Shown here piece by piece: positions 54,041-63,019 of a DNA stretch of 64,000 bases. The DNA is from Bacteroides propionicifaciens DSM 19291 = JCM 14649 (GTDB taxonomy: Bacteria > Bacteroidota > Bacteroidia > Bacteroidales > Bacteroidaceae). The stretch is from NCBI RefSeq assembly GCF_000375405.1, contig NZ_AQWS01000001.1, positions 62,001-126,000 on the forward strand. Direction: 5' to 3'. Each line of letters begins with the position of its first letter. Position 1 is the stretch's first letter. Under the pieces are notes generated by a model, which saw nothing but the letters and a program-made list of their open reading frames with translations, did no database searches and had not been told where the DNA came from. Position numbers and translations under genes: made by a program.

Positions 54041-54451
54041 ATGACAGCTGAACAGATTCTAAAGAAATATGGTATAAAGAAGACTGTTTGCAGAAAATGC
54101 ATTCTGGACAAATTAATTGAGAGCGAAAATACAGCCTTGACCGAAAGCGAAATAACAGACGCTTTTGCCGATTTATTTGACCGTGTTACTTTTTATCGCT
54201 CATTAAAAACATTGGAAGAAAGTAAGGTTATACATCGTATCGTCCTTAACAACACGTCTGTAAAATATGCACTGAGTGAACATCTTGTTTTGGCAAAAGT
54301 ACATCCACATTTCCATTGTACCATTTGTGACAAGGTTACCTGTCTGGATTCTTCTTTTTTAGATAAGGAGGTAGATTTTCCTGCCGGATATAAAGTTGAA
54401 TCTGCCCAGATTCTATTAGAAGGAATTTGTGCTGATTGTCAGAAAAAATAA
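54041..54451 (+). CDS. Fur-family metal-responsive transcriptional regulator
   Basis: A 136-residue Fur-type repressor. ATG 54041 is chosen over an upstream TTG because that TTG lies in the promoter. The N-terminal winged helix spans about 1-75 (LTESEITDAFADLFDRVTFYRSLKTLEE) and the C-terminal dimerisation domain has HPHFHCTICDKVTC and GICADC, two CxxC pairs that form the structural zinc site. An extra CRKC in the first helix is unusual. The metal sensed cannot be read; zinc or iron are both possible. It is convergent with a His-rich lipoprotein gene, with a shared terminator between them, which hints at a metal-handling pair. Confidence 0.9.
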   Translation: MTAEQILKKYGIKKTVCRKCILDKLIESENTALTESEITDAFADLFDRVTFYRSLKTLEESKVIHRIVLNNTSVKYALSEHLVLAKVHPHFHCTICDKVTCLDSSFLDKEVDFPAGYKVESAQILLEGICADCQKK

Positions 54452-54479
54452 TTCCGAGAGATTTTAAAACTCCCGGAAT
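54451..54479. terminator. Bidirectional terminator between the Fur-family and DUF4625 genes
   Basis: ATTCCG-A-GAG and CTC-C-CGGAAT form a 9-bp stem with one mismatch and a 9-base loop. On the minus strand it is followed by ATTATTTTTTC, and it overlaps the stop codon of the Fur-family gene. It ends both convergent transcripts. Confidence 0.7.
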
Positions 54480-54500
54480 CATTTAAATACAATTCATCAA

Positions 54501-55015
54501 TCAAGGTTTATCCTTAATTTTTATACTGACAGCTTTTAATTGTTGCCACCCTGATTTATCAGTAAGCCGTATCATAAAATGATAATCTCCGGTATCCACA
54601 TCTGAGGGTATTGAAATATCGATATCAGCTTCAAAGGTCTTTTTCCCTGCTGGAATTGAGAAATCCTGATTGTAAACAAATGCTTTTACAGGTTTCTTTT
54701 TCGGTTCAAGATCGCATTCCACATCATCCGTGCTGTGCGAATGATGGTCGAAATTATTATGTATTTCGATATTATAGTTCCCCAATTCCTGGTTATCGAT
54801 GAATACAGCTCTGAAAGGGAAGCTTTCACCCCGATACAAAATGATGCAGTTCTGAGGGAAAGCATCACTACCACTCATATCGATGGACGGCTTTTCTACA
54901 TCCAGATTATCTTCATCGTCATTGCTACAGCCTAGTATTCTTTTTCTATTCCTTGGGATTTTATTGGTTCAAAAATAAAAAACAAGAAAGTAAGGCACAT
55001 ACATAGCTTATACAT
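54501..55015 (-). pseudogene. DUF4625 His-rich lipoprotein with frameshifted signal peptide
   Basis: The intact part (about 54501-54940) encodes a lipobox-like ILGC followed by SNDDEDNLD and then a DUF4625-type beta-sandwich: YRGESFPFRAVFIDNQEL, a metal-binding-looking HNNFDHHSHS stretch and DVDTGDYHFMIRLTDKSGWQ. No start codon lies in that frame before a TGA. In another frame, ATG 55015 gives MYKLCMCLTFLFFIF, a good hydrophobic signal segment, which runs into a TAG near 54930. So an indel between about 54935 and 54975 seems to have split signal peptide and mature protein. If it is a sequencing error, the gene is a normal cell-envelope lipoprotein. Its convergence with a Fur-family gene and His cluster suggest metal binding. 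Confidence 0.6.
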
Positions 55016-55491
55016 CGATCAATTATTCATTTATATAATGCCAAAGATATTATGACACTAATTTATTAAAATGTTTTTTTTGACTCAACCGACTAAAATG
55101 ACGGATGAAACGTATGGGGGTGTGTTTGAATCGATTTAAGTAATAGATAATACTTAGATAAATATACCTAAGAAGTTGCCGGATGAGTTTTTTATTTTAA
55201 CGTTTGTGAAGGATTCCAACAATAGGATATATTGATATGGCTTAATAAACAATTTAGATTAATAACCCCGGCCCAATGAATCCATTGTTCTTAAAGAGTT
55301 ACAAATGGATATGCAACCTTATTTAAACAAATCAGAAGAAAAGAAATTAATATTAATTTGGAACAAGGCTAAAATTATTTTCTATCTTTACAAAAGATAA
55401 GTCGCTCTTTAATATAGTGCGGAAATTAAGCAGATCTAAGAACCAAGCTGGTTTCTAAATCGTTACCTATTGAAAAGTTGAGGGTGCATAA
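55016..55491. other. 476-base non-coding stretch with one promoter-like segment
   Basis: A/T-rich sequence without a convincing gene. A rightward open frame of 31 codons from ATG 55307 (MDMQPYLNKSEEKKLILIWN) could be a fragment of a gene but is not recognisable. A promoter-like segment lies at 55357-55390. Nothing else is seen. Confidence 0.5.
55357..55413 (+). promoter_or_regulatory. Promoter-like sequence with boxA-like leader
   Basis: TTTG (55357-55360), a 22-base spacer and TATCTTTA (55383-55390) fit a Bacteroidota promoter with small deviations. CGCTCTTTAAT at 55403-55413 resembles the boxA antitermination element (TGCTCTTTAA core). No gene reads from it in this direction except the reverse of the integrase remnant, so it may be left over from a lost operon. 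Confidence 0.35.
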
Positions 55492-56496
55492 TCAGTTGAT
55501 TAATAGTCGATAATAGTTTTCTCTGTGTCTTCCGCAGTGGAAGGTGATATTCTTTGTAATTCCGGCAGTGAATGCCCATTTCTTCAATTCAAGAATAGTC
55601 CAAGCGCTATATTTGAAAGAACTGAAGACTCTGTCTGTTGGCTTTCCTCGTTCGCCCATATATTGAACAGCTTGTTCATTTATATCAAGGTACTCTTGAG
55701 CCTTAGTCTTTTTCTGACGGAATACGATACGAGTGAAGCCATCGAAGTCTTGAACCTCTGACCACAGTAGCTTTTCAATATCACTTTTACGTAGACCTGT
55801 AAGGCAAGAGAACAGGAATGCTCTTTTAAGCCAAGGATACATACAAGGAGTGGCAGTCAGACTTTTTATTTCTTCAACTGTCAGGTAAACACGTTCAACT
55901 TCCTCTTGCTTGAATCCTTCAACGCCTCGCATTGGGTTAAATTGAATAACTCCATCTTCAAAGGCTTTGTTAATACAGCATCTTAGCTTATTGAAATAGG
56001 AGAGCTTTGAATTTTGCGAAAGACCTTGAAATACACTCTTATCCTTTTTGTGCGTTACTTTATGACTATCCTTTTCTACTGTATTCAGGAAATCTTTGAA
56101 TCCAAGAACCTATTCTTTGTTTATGTCTTTGAATGTTGTTTTTTCATCAGCATAGATTTCAAGGTATTTTAGACAGCTATGCCAGTTGCCCCAATTACCA
56201 TCTGAATCAGGAGTCTTGTGTCTTTCTTCACACATGCTTCGATAGAATGATAAGAATGGGGTTTCTTCTGCATAGGGCTTTGGTAAGTCGTATTCAGTTC
56301 TAGAAAGTTCCAACTGTCTCTTTGAACGAATCGAAACAGCCAAATTATATGTCTGTCGGTTTTGTTCCTTGTCGGCAGGAGTTTTCTCTGGAATAAGGTA
56401 CAGCTTCAGGAACTCGCGTGTACGCTTTCCATTGTAATAAATGTCTAGGAAGAGATGGACATTTCCATTGGCCAATTTCTTCTCACGGATTTTCAC
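55492..56496 (-). pseudogene. Tyrosine-type site-specific integrase, disrupted
   Basis: One continuous frame encodes an N-terminal arm-binding domain (MKIREKKLANGNVHLFLDIY), a SAM-like core-binding domain and a catalytic domain (FLFSCLTGLRKSDIEKLLW with the first catalytic Arg, KKTKAQEYLDI with Lys, ITFHCGRH with the His-x-x-Arg pair). Two lesions are visible. An amber at 56110-56112 follows INKE, where relatives have Trp (a TGG to TAG change would do it), and the frame continues open beyond it. The C-terminus departs after GRH, so the second His/Trp and the nucleophilic Tyr are gone. It must be inactive. It lies 260 bases from the 3' end of mnmE. Confidence 0.85.
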
Positions 56497-56755
56497 CGGT
56501 TCTTTTTTTGCACGTTTTTGTCACTACTCATGGTTGCAAACTTTTAATAGTTTATAATCTAAAATGGCCTGTTTTGTCACCGATAACCGGGTCTGGTGAC
56601 AAACTGGTGACAAAATTACGCCCAAAAAGGTAAAACGCCAAAATTTTTAAGATAAAATAAGAAACATGCCGAAAATCAAGTAGTGTTGATTATCAGCATA
56701 TTACTAGCTTTATTAGTGTTTTGTTAGTGCTTTGTTCTCCTCTCAAAAACCCACT

Positions 56756-56773
56756 TCACTTTCCAATGCAGAA
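56756..56773 (-). other. Candidate integrase attachment site at the 3' end of mnmE
   Basis: The last 18 bases of mnmE, TTCTGCATTGGAAAGTGA (coding FCIGK and stop), correspond to the segment used as attB by SGI1-type islands in trmE/mnmE of gammaproteobacteria. A broken tyrosine integrase is the next gene outside. I found no second copy of this 18-mer in the window, so a full att pair is not shown. Confidence 0.4.
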
Positions 56774-58153
56774 GTTCCTGAAAATATTATGAAGTACATT
56801 ATCTGTCGTAACCTCACCGGCAATATCATTTAAATGATAAATACACTCTCGTATATCTTGCGAAAGGAAGTCACCTGATATGTCTTGATCTAGTCCATTC
56901 TGAACACGATGAATAGCTCCTAAAGCTCTTGTTAGGGCTTCGTAGTGGCGGACATTCGTCACGATAATATCGTTCTGACTCACTGTTGGTAGGTTTGCAG
57001 ATTCTAGTAGCAAAGTTTCTAGCTCCTCAATTCCAGTCTTCTCTTTAGCCGATATAAATATAGCTGTTGTAGAAGGGTAGGAGTTCTCTACTAATATTTT
57101 AAGTTTTTGTTTTATTGAGTCTTCTATAAGCTCAGCTTTGTTGAAGACAAGAACAAGTTGTTTCTCCTGTGCGCGTGGTAAGATTCGCTCAGACAAGAGT
57201 TTGAGCTGCTCCTCAGCGATGGCAGTCTCTATTACCCAAAGAACGATATCTGCCTGATCAAGTTTTTGGAAGGTACGCTCTATCCCAAGACTCTCAATGG
57301 TGTCGTGAGTTTCACGAATCCCTGCAGTATCAATAAAGCGGAAAGTAACACCACCTATATTAATGATGTCTTCGATAACATCTCGTGTTGTTCCGTGAAT
57401 ATTACTAACAATTGCCTTTTCTTCGTTTAAGAGTGTATTGAGTAGTGTCGATTTTCCTGCATTGGTCTCACCAATTATAGCTACGGGTACACCGTTTTTA
57501 ATAGCATTGCCTACACTAAATGAGTGCGTGAGTTTTGCTATTATTTTCTCGATTTTATCTGATAATGCACGGAGTTCGTCACGGTTAGCAAACTCGACAT
57601 CTTCTTCACTAAAATCGAGTTCCAACTCTACTAAAGATGTAATGTGCAATAGCTGATTCCTAAGCTCAGCAAGTTCCTTGCTAAATCCTCCACGCATCTG
57701 ACTCATCGCAATGCGGTGTGTAGCGGCCGATGTTGAGGCAATCAGGTCGGCAACAGCTTCGGCCTGGCTAAGATCCATCTTGCCATTCAAAAAAGCACGC
57801 TGAGTGAACTCACCAGGGCTTGCTGTTCGGCAACCGTTGGCTATTAATAGCTCCATTACTTTTTGTAAGATATATTGTGAGCCATGACAGGTAATTTCTG
57901 TTGAATCTTCGCCTGTGTAGGAGTGTGGGTTTCGGAAAAGGCTAACGAGTACCTCGTCAACAATTTCCTGGGCATCCATAATCTTACCAAAAGTCAAGGT
58001 ATAGGGCTCTTGAGTAGTGAGCGTTTTATTTTTATTGAGCGGTTGGAATATCTTTTCAGTTATCGTGATTGCCTCTTTGCCTGATACACGGATAGTTCCG
58101 ATAGCTCCACCTTGAGCTGTAGCAATGGCACAAATTGTATCTTGAATCATCAT
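56756..58153 (-). CDS. mnmE: tRNA modification GTPase MnmE (TrmE)
   Basis: A 465-residue protein of standard length. Residues about 1-120 form the folate-binding domain (TICAIATAQGGAIGTIRVSG), a helical domain follows, and a GTPase is inserted with G1 GETNAGKST (about 226-234), G3 DTAGIRET and G4 VFNKAEL (NKxE/D). It ends with the conserved CIGK, whose Cys is needed for activity. With MnmG it makes the 5-carboxymethylaminomethyl group on wobble uridine. It has its own transcript: a terminator at 58216-58251 separates it from the upstream gene. Core housekeeping gene. Confidence 0.98.
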   Translation of the reverse strand: MMIQDTICAIATAQGGAIGTIRVSGKEAITITEKIFQPLNKNKTLTTQEPYTLTFGKIMDAQEIVDEVLVSLFRNPHSYTGEDSTEITCHGSQYILQKVMELLIANGCRTASPGEFTQRAFLNGKMDLSQAEAVADLIASTSAATHRIAMSQMRGGFSKELAELRNQLLHITSLVELELDFSEEDVEFANRDELRALSDKIEKIIAKLTHSFSVGNAIKNGVPVAIIGETNAGKSTLLNTLLNEEKAIVSNIHGTTRDVIEDIINIGGVTFRFIDTAGIRETHDTIESLGIERTFQKLDQADIVLWVIETAIAEEQLKLLSERILPRAQEKQLVLVFNKAELIEDSIKQKLKILVENSYPSTTAIFISAKEKTGIEELETLLLESANLPTVSQNDIIVTNVRHYEALTRALGAIHRVQNGLDQDISGDFLSQDIRECIYHLNDIAGEVTTDNVLHNIFRNFCIGK

Positions 58154-58215
58154 AATTGTTTCCTTATAATCTTATTACAAAGATAGGTCTTTTTTTAGAA
58201 TAGGTCTGAATAGAA

Positions 58216-58251
58216 ATAAAAAACGAGGCATAATTAGTATTATACCTCGTT
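58216..58251 (-). terminator. Terminator after the uridine phosphorylase gene
   Basis: On the minus strand AACGAGG and CCTCGTT pair around ATAAT/ATTAT with one mismatch between the two stems, followed by T6. It is an intrinsic terminator between udp and mnmE. Confidence 0.85.
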
Positions 58252-58279
58252 CTTAAAGTTTTTATAGACTCGCTAGAAT

Positions 58280-59158
58280 TTAGAAACGATCGAGTACGGT
58301 TTTAATAAGCGTATCGATAGTGTTCTTGTAGCCAGTATTGGCTTCTTCTTTTAGGCGGTTTGCTATAACCATACAAACTGTCATTGCTTTATGACCAAGA
58401 AGCTTCGAAAGACCTGCTAATGCTGAGCTTTCCATCTCAAAGTTGGTAATCTGCATGTTGTTGTATTTGAATGCTTCGATTTTACTGTTTTGGTTTGGAT
58501 CGCGTAGTGGAATTCTTAATTCACGACCTTGAGGACCGTAAAATCCACCACAAGCAATTGTTACACCACGAACCATGTCGTCTTTACCAATACGCTCAAT
58601 GAGCTCAGCATTGGCATCAATCACGTAAGGAGCGGGTGCACACATGTTGCCAGTCCATCCCATATGTTTTAAGAAAGCTTGTTCGAACTCTAAATCGCAA
58701 GCTTCATCTCTGCCTGCATAGAAGTTGAGCAAACCATCAAAACCAATAGACTTTTGAGAGCAAACAAATGTACCTACTGGAGTGTGAGGTTGTAAACCAC
58801 CACAAGTACCAATACGAACCAATTCTAACTGTCTGAATGTGTCTTTTTCTTCACGAGTCTCGAAATCGATATTGACCAGTGCATCCAACTCGTTAACTAC
58901 AATATCGACATTGTCACATCCAATACCAGTTGAGACAACTGTTATGCGTTTGCCTTTATATGTCCCTGTAATCGTGTTAAATTCACGACTAGATATATTG
59001 CACTCTACATTATCAAAGTGAGAAGCTACTAGGGCTACACGACCTGGGTCACCAACAAGAATAATCTTGTCAGCAACATTTTCGGGTTTGATATGTAAGT
59101 GGAAGATGGTACCATCTTCATTAATAATTAATTGTGATGAAGGAAATTTCTTTTTCAT
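58280..59158 (-). CDS. udp: Uridine phosphorylase-family nucleoside phosphorylase
   Basis: A 292-residue PNP/UDP-family enzyme. Phosphate- and base-binding motifs are VGDPGRVALVASHF (about 35-48), STGIGCDNVDIVVNEL (about 76-91), RIGTCGGLQPHTPVG (about 113-127) and the ribose-binding NFEMESSALAGLSKLLG (about 246-262). It cleaves uridine, and possibly related nucleosides, to base plus ribose-1-phosphate in the cytoplasm. It is longer than the Escherichia coli enzyme (253) by N-terminal and internal extensions that are usual in Bacteroidota. It follows floA by 34 bases, so it shares the leftward operon. Confidence 0.9.
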   Translation of the reverse strand: MKKKFPSSQLIINEDGTIFHLHIKPENVADKIILVGDPGRVALVASHFDNVECNISSREFNTITGTYKGKRITVVSTGIGCDNVDIVVNELDALVNIDFETREEKDTFRQLELVRIGTCGGLQPHTPVGTFVCSQKSIGFDGLLNFYAGRDEACDLEFEQAFLKHMGWTGNMCAPAPYVIDANAELIERIGKDDMVRGVTIACGGFYGPQGRELRIPLRDPNQNSKIEAFKYNNMQITNFEMESSALAGLSKLLGHKAMTVCMVIANRLKEEANTGYKNTIDTLIKTVLDRF

Positions 59159-59192
59159 AACTAGTAATGTTAAAGATTATACTTCTGTTTTA

Positions 59193-60185
59193 TTATTTGG
59201 AGTCACCACCAATTGAAGATCGCATGTTGGTGTCTGCTTCAATATTTTGAATCTTATAATAATCCATGATACCTAAGTTGCCAGAACGGAAAGCTTCGGC
59301 AATAGCTTTAGGTAATTCAGCTTCAGCTTCAATAACGTTAGCACGAGCCTCTTGAGCTTTAGCTTTCATCTCTTGTTCGCTAGCCACAGCCATTGCACGA
59401 CGCTCTTCAGCTTTTGCTTGTGCAATGTTTTTGTCTGCATTGGCTTGGTCCATTTGAAGTCTTGCGCCAATGTTTTCACCTATATCAATGTCAGCGATAT
59501 CAATAGATAAGATTTCAAAAGCAGTACCAGCATCAAGACCTTTATGAAGCACTAGCTTAGAAATTGAGTCTGGATTTTCAAGTACCGATTTGTGATTGGT
59601 CGATGAACCAATTGAAGAAACAATACCTTCGCCTACACGAGCAAGAATAGTATCTTCACCTGCACCACCAACAAGTTGACGGATGCTAGCACGAACGGTC
59701 ACACGAGCTTTTACAATAAGCTGAATACCGTCTTTAGCAACAGCAGTTACTCTGTCAGTATCAATAACCTTTGGGTTAACAGACATTTGTACCGCTTCAA
59801 ATACATCACGACCAGCTAGGTCAATAGCAGTAGCCATTTGGAAAGATAGATCCATTTCGGCTTTAGAGGCAGAAACAAGAGCATGTACTACTTGTTCAAC
59901 ATGACCACCAGCAAGGTAGTGAGCTTCCAGTCCGTTACGTGTTACATCAGGGATATCAGCTTTGTGGGCCTCAATCATTGCACGAACAATAACGTATGGA
60001 GGAACTTTACGGATGCGCATTAACGCAAGTTGTAATAGGGATATATGGACCCCAGACACTTTGGCTGAGAACCACAGAAAGAACGGCACGTAGTGAAAGA
60101 ATATAGCCAATACCACAATAATGATAGCAAATGTTATCATTATAGGGAATAGAGATATATCTAACGCAGCTTGTAGTAAAATCAT
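59193..60185 (-). CDS. floA: Flotillin-like protein FloA
   Basis: A 330-residue FloA/YqfA-type scaffold protein. One membrane segment lies at the N-terminus ([20 protein letters not shown], about 17-36), then come a region that hugs the membrane, an SPFH-like core ([20 protein letters not shown], about 149-168) and a coiled-coil tail rich in Ala/Glu/Lys ([20 protein letters not shown], about 250-270). FloA builds membrane microdomains in bacteria. It sits 32 bases after nfeD, the standard partner gene, which supports the call. Signature [13 protein letters not shown] is typical. Confidence 0.95.
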   Translation of the reverse strand: MILLQAALDISLFPIMITFAIIIVVLAIFFHYVPFFLWFSAKVSGVHISLLQLALMRIRKVPPYVIVRAMIEAHKADIPDVTRNGLEAHYLAGGHVEQVVHALVSASKAEMDLSFQMATAIDLAGRDVFEAVQMSVNPKVIDTDRVTAVAKDGIQLIVKARVTVRASIRQLVGGAGEDTILARVGEGIVSSIGSSTNHKSVLENPDSISKLVLHKGLDAGTAFEILSIDIADIDIGENIGARLQMDQANADKNIAQAKAEERRAMAVASEQEMKAKAQEARANVIEAEAELPKAIAEAFRSGNLGIMDYYKIQNIEADTNMRSSIGGDSK

Positions 60186-60217
60186 CGTTTGATATTTAAA
60201 ATTAATAATAGATTGTT

Positions 60218-60685
60218 TTAATGAATCGCTTCAACACTGATTTCAGCGTTGCTTACCGCTACCACACGGAGGTTTGTTTTTTCATGGATAAGGCCAGATG
60301 TAGACTTAACTTCCACACTATGACCATTAATTAGTGCTCTGCCGTATAGAGCTAAACGAGTTATGCTAACTCCTTCATCACCAATTTTAACACTTCTTTC
60401 GGCTTCTCTATCGACAGTTGAGCTAATATTTGCTTTAAGGGCATACTTATCTATTTTCTTCCATTTGGTGAAGTAAAAAATAGCAATTAAAGCAATTACT
60501 CCTGAAGCCAGCCAAGTTGTATAACCTGCAGTAGTTCCCACAGCGATAAAGGCATAATAGATGGAATAAACCATACAGCCTAGTCCAGCTATAGCTGCTA
60601 CTGTTATTCCAGGGAAGAAGAACAGCTCAATAAGGAAGAATATAATTGCAGCTATATTAAGTGCAATAATAAGAATAATGTCCAT
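60218..60685 (-). CDS. NfeD-family membrane protein, short form
   Basis: A 155-residue protein with three to four hydrophobic segments in the first 75 residues ([55 protein letters not shown]) and a C-terminal OB-fold domain ([39 protein letters not shown]). It lacks the ClpP-like protease domain of long NfeD proteins. It is located between a TPR protein gene (6-base gap) and floA, as NfeD/FloA pairs usually are. It probably stabilises FloA membrane domains; the detailed function in this phylum is not known. Confidence 0.9.
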   Translation of the reverse strand: MDIILIIALNIAAIIFFLIELFFFPGITVAAIAGLGCMVYSIYYAFIAVGTTAGYTTWLASGVIALIAIFYFTKWKKIDKYALKANISSTVDREAERSVKIGDEGVSITRLALYGRALINGHSVEVKSTSGLIHEKTNLRVVAVSNAEISVEAIH

Positions 60686-60691
60686 ATCTAA

Positions 60692-62098
60692 TTATTTTAA
60701 TTCGAGTGATCTAACGAGTTTTTCTTGAATCTTGATTTCTGTTCTCATCTGCTCAATACGTTTTTCAAGATCTAGAATTGCAGGCTTTAAGTTTGGAGAC
60801 TTTTTGGTAGCATATTCTTTTCGAAGAGTGTTTAGTTTATTTTGTTGTGCATTGAAATCTTTCTCCATCACCTGAAACTTCATGAAAGCTTCTCTAGCCT
60901 CACTAGACTGGAAATCTTTAAGAGATTTATAGATTGATTTATCATTTATAATAAACATGAAATCAGCATCACTTTTTTGTGTTGGCTGATAGCTGCGAGC
61001 AAACTCAAGTCTTTTTAGTCCGTCTTCAACCTCTTTCTGGTCTTTCCACGTTAGTTTGATGTCTTCGAGAGAAGCAAGCTTCTTTAATTCTTCGTAGGGT
61101 ACGGTTTCAAAATCGTAGGTACGCTTAGCTGCGTTGGGTATAAATATATATATGCAGACATCTCCTTCTTTTTGGAATCTGTCTGAAGCAAACCATCCCA
61201 AGTTGTTAAATTCATCTACAACATACATATAGTCGTTATGAATTGAATTGAAAGGCATGCCAACATTGTCGGACATTAAGAAACTATCGTTGCTAGTATT
61301 ATAGCGTGTAACTAAGATGTCATACCCACCCAAGTTTTCATGATTATTTGATGCGTAGTAGAATGTCATTCCATCACTCAACATAAAAGGGTATCCAACA
61401 CTTACAGAATCTTTGTTTAAGTCTGAAATGGCATTTAACTCTCCCCATTCATTACCGATTTTTGCCTGAGTATAGAGTTGGTAGAAAGCATCAGTCTTAG
61501 CTTTGGCTATATATCTTTTGTTTCCACGCTCGGTTTGATAGATAATTGAGGGTAATTCGATAGAGTCTGTATTTGCTTGTATAAGTGAGCCTGATTCAAC
61601 ACTAAGTTTATAAGCGTTTAAAAAGTCTTCCTTGCCTACTACGATACTATCAATAACCGTAACTTGTTCTACTCCTTTAATCATCCTAGAGTTAATCTTT
61701 GCTTGTTCAAGCAATGCTTTGGGCTCAGTTGTATTCTTTTTGCGACGCTCCTGTGTTTTTATATAGTCTTCTAAGGTCTTTATTGCTTCGTCAAACTGGT
61801 AACTGTACAGATAAGCTTTACCCAAATACAATGCAGCGTCTGGAACTCTTCTTTTATTTGCTAGTTCTAGAGGTCTGATTGCTTTCTGGGCTTCATTTGT
61901 GTTTAAAGCGGAAACTCCATACCAGAAATTATAATTGGCATTATTAGGATTTGATTTTACGAATTTTTCAAACATAGGCTTGGCTTCTTCGTATTTTTTA
62001 TCAATATATAAAGTCCGAGCCTCTTCTATAGTCTGCCCTTGAGCTGATAATGAAAAGAGTGCGAAAAAGACTGTTGCTATGAGTTTTATTCTTGCCAT
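60692..62098 (-). CDS. TPR-repeat protein with WD40-like (PD40) region, exported
   Basis: A 468-residue protein with a signal peptide ending near GQ. Residues about 22-130 form TPR repeats (EARTLYIDKKYEEAKPMFEK, ALYLGKAYLYSYQFDEAIKT). Residues about 185-320 look like PD40 beta-propeller blades (GYPFMLSDGMTFYYASNN, HENLGGYDILVTRYN, NNLGWFASDRFQKEGDVCIY), as in Bacteroidota cell-envelope proteins of the PorE/OmpA type, but without the OmpA domain. A coiled coil closes the chain (about 405-468). Role is probably structural at the periplasmic face. It heads the leftward operon with nfeD, floA and udp, and diverges from the ttcA-like gene. Confidence 0.8.
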   Translation of the reverse strand: MARIKLIATVFFALFSLSAQGQTIEEARTLYIDKKYEEAKPMFEKFVKSNPNNANYNFWYGVSALNTNEAQKAIRPLELANKRRVPDAALYLGKAYLYSYQFDEAIKTLEDYIKTQERRKKNTTEPKALLEQAKINSRMIKGVEQVTVIDSIVVGKEDFLNAYKLSVESGSLIQANTDSIELPSIIYQTERGNKRYIAKAKTDAFYQLYTQAKIGNEWGELNAISDLNKDSVSVGYPFMLSDGMTFYYASNNHENLGGYDILVTRYNTSNDSFLMSDNVGMPFNSIHNDYMYVVDEFNNLGWFASDRFQKEGDVCIYIFIPNAAKRTYDFETVPYEELKKLASLEDIKLTWKDQKEVEDGLKRLEFARSYQPTQKSDADFMFIINDKSIYKSLKDFQSSEAREAFMKFQVMEKDFNAQQNKLNTLRKEYATKKSPNLKPAILDLEKRIEQMRTEIKIQEKLVRSLELK

Positions 62099-62237
62099 TT
62101 TAAGGAATATAAAGTTTGTTCATGTGTTTCAAAAATAGTAATTATTTTGGAATAAATTGGCCATTCTCTTGGTTTTACTTGATTTAAAGTTTTTTGGTCG
62201 AATCGATCGATCTATAAAGCTTTTCGAATCATAATAG

Positions 62238-62245
62238 TATATTTG
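62238..62245 (+). promoter_or_regulatory. Candidate -7 element of the ttcA-like gene
   Basis: TATATTTG matches the Bacteroidota -7 consensus TAnnTTTG exactly, 25 bases before ATG 62271. No clear upstream TTTG element is seen at the usual distance. Confidence 0.45.
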
Positions 62246-62270
62246 CAGACAAAAATATTTGCAGATTATT

Positions 62271-63017
62271 ATGGATAGTAGAGCTGAATATAAATTAATT
62301 CAAAAAATAGATCGAAAACTGGTGCAAGGCATCCGTGAGTACGGTTTAATTGACGAAGGAGATCATATATTAATTGGACTTTCGGGAGGTAAAGATTCTT
62401 TAGCTCTGACAGAGTTATTGGCTGGTCGATCGAAGCTTTTAAAGCCACGTTTTAAGATATCTGTAGTTCACGTGGTGATGACGAACATTGCTTATGAATC
62501 GGACACTAGCTATTTTGAGGAGTTTACTCGTGCCCTAGATGTACCTCTGTATATTCGAGAAACTAGCTTTGATCCTTCAACCGATAAGCGTAAATCGCCT
62601 TGTTTTCTATGCTCATGGAATAGACGAAAGCAACTTTTCGAACTTGCCAAGGAATTGGGCTGCAACAAGATTGCCTTAGGGCATCATATGGATGATATGG
62701 TAGCTACACTGCTGATGAATATGACTTTTCAAGGATCAATTAGCTCTATGCCACCTCTGTTGCAGATGAATAAGTTCGATATGCAGATTATTCGTCCGAT
62801 GTGCTTGATAGAGGAAAAAGATTTGATTGATTTGGCTACTCTGCGCAATTATAAAAAGCAAGTAAAAAATTGCCCTTACGAATCTCAAACAAACCGCAAG
62901 GTTATGGGTGAAGTCCTTAAGCAGTTAGAAACAATTAGCCCACAAGCTAAATATAGCTTATGGGCTAGTATGTCTAATGTTGATCTAGATTTACTTCCTA
63001 AGAAGAAAGTCTGGTAA
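62271..63017 (+). CDS. TtcA-like tRNA 2-thiocytidine synthetase / PP-loop ATPase
   Basis: A 248-residue PP-loop protein. ATG 62271 is preferred to an upstream TTG. The ATP-binding loop is LSGGKDSLAL (about 37-46), and two Cys in PCFLCSWNRR (about 110-119) plus one in KNCPYE (about 203-208) fit the iron-sulphur cluster of TtcA, which puts sulphur on C32 of some tRNAs. GHHMDDMVATLLMNM is another family mark. Length is shorter than in Escherichia coli (311) but normal for this clade. Members of this wider family can have other tRNA targets, so the symbol is left blank. Confidence 0.88.
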   Translation: MDSRAEYKLIQKIDRKLVQGIREYGLIDEGDHILIGLSGGKDSLALTELLAGRSKLLKPRFKISVVHVVMTNIAYESDTSYFEEFTRALDVPLYIRETSFDPSTDKRKSPCFLCSWNRRKQLFELAKELGCNKIALGHHMDDMVATLLMNMTFQGSISSMPPLLQMNKFDMQIIRPMCLIEEKDLIDLATLRNYKKQVKNCPYESQTNRKVMGEVLKQLETISPQAKYSLWASMSNVDLDLLPKKKVW

Positions 63018-63019
63018 GA

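Noticed and set aside
56497-56755. Search for a tRNA gene or a second att repeat between integrase and mnmE
   Set aside because: No cloverleaf and no second copy of the mnmE 18-mer could be found by eye; only the mnmE 3' end itself fits an attachment site.
62259-62270. Upstream TTG start for the TtcA-like protein
   Set aside because: ATG follows four codons later and gives the usual N-terminus; TTG starts are rare in this phylum.
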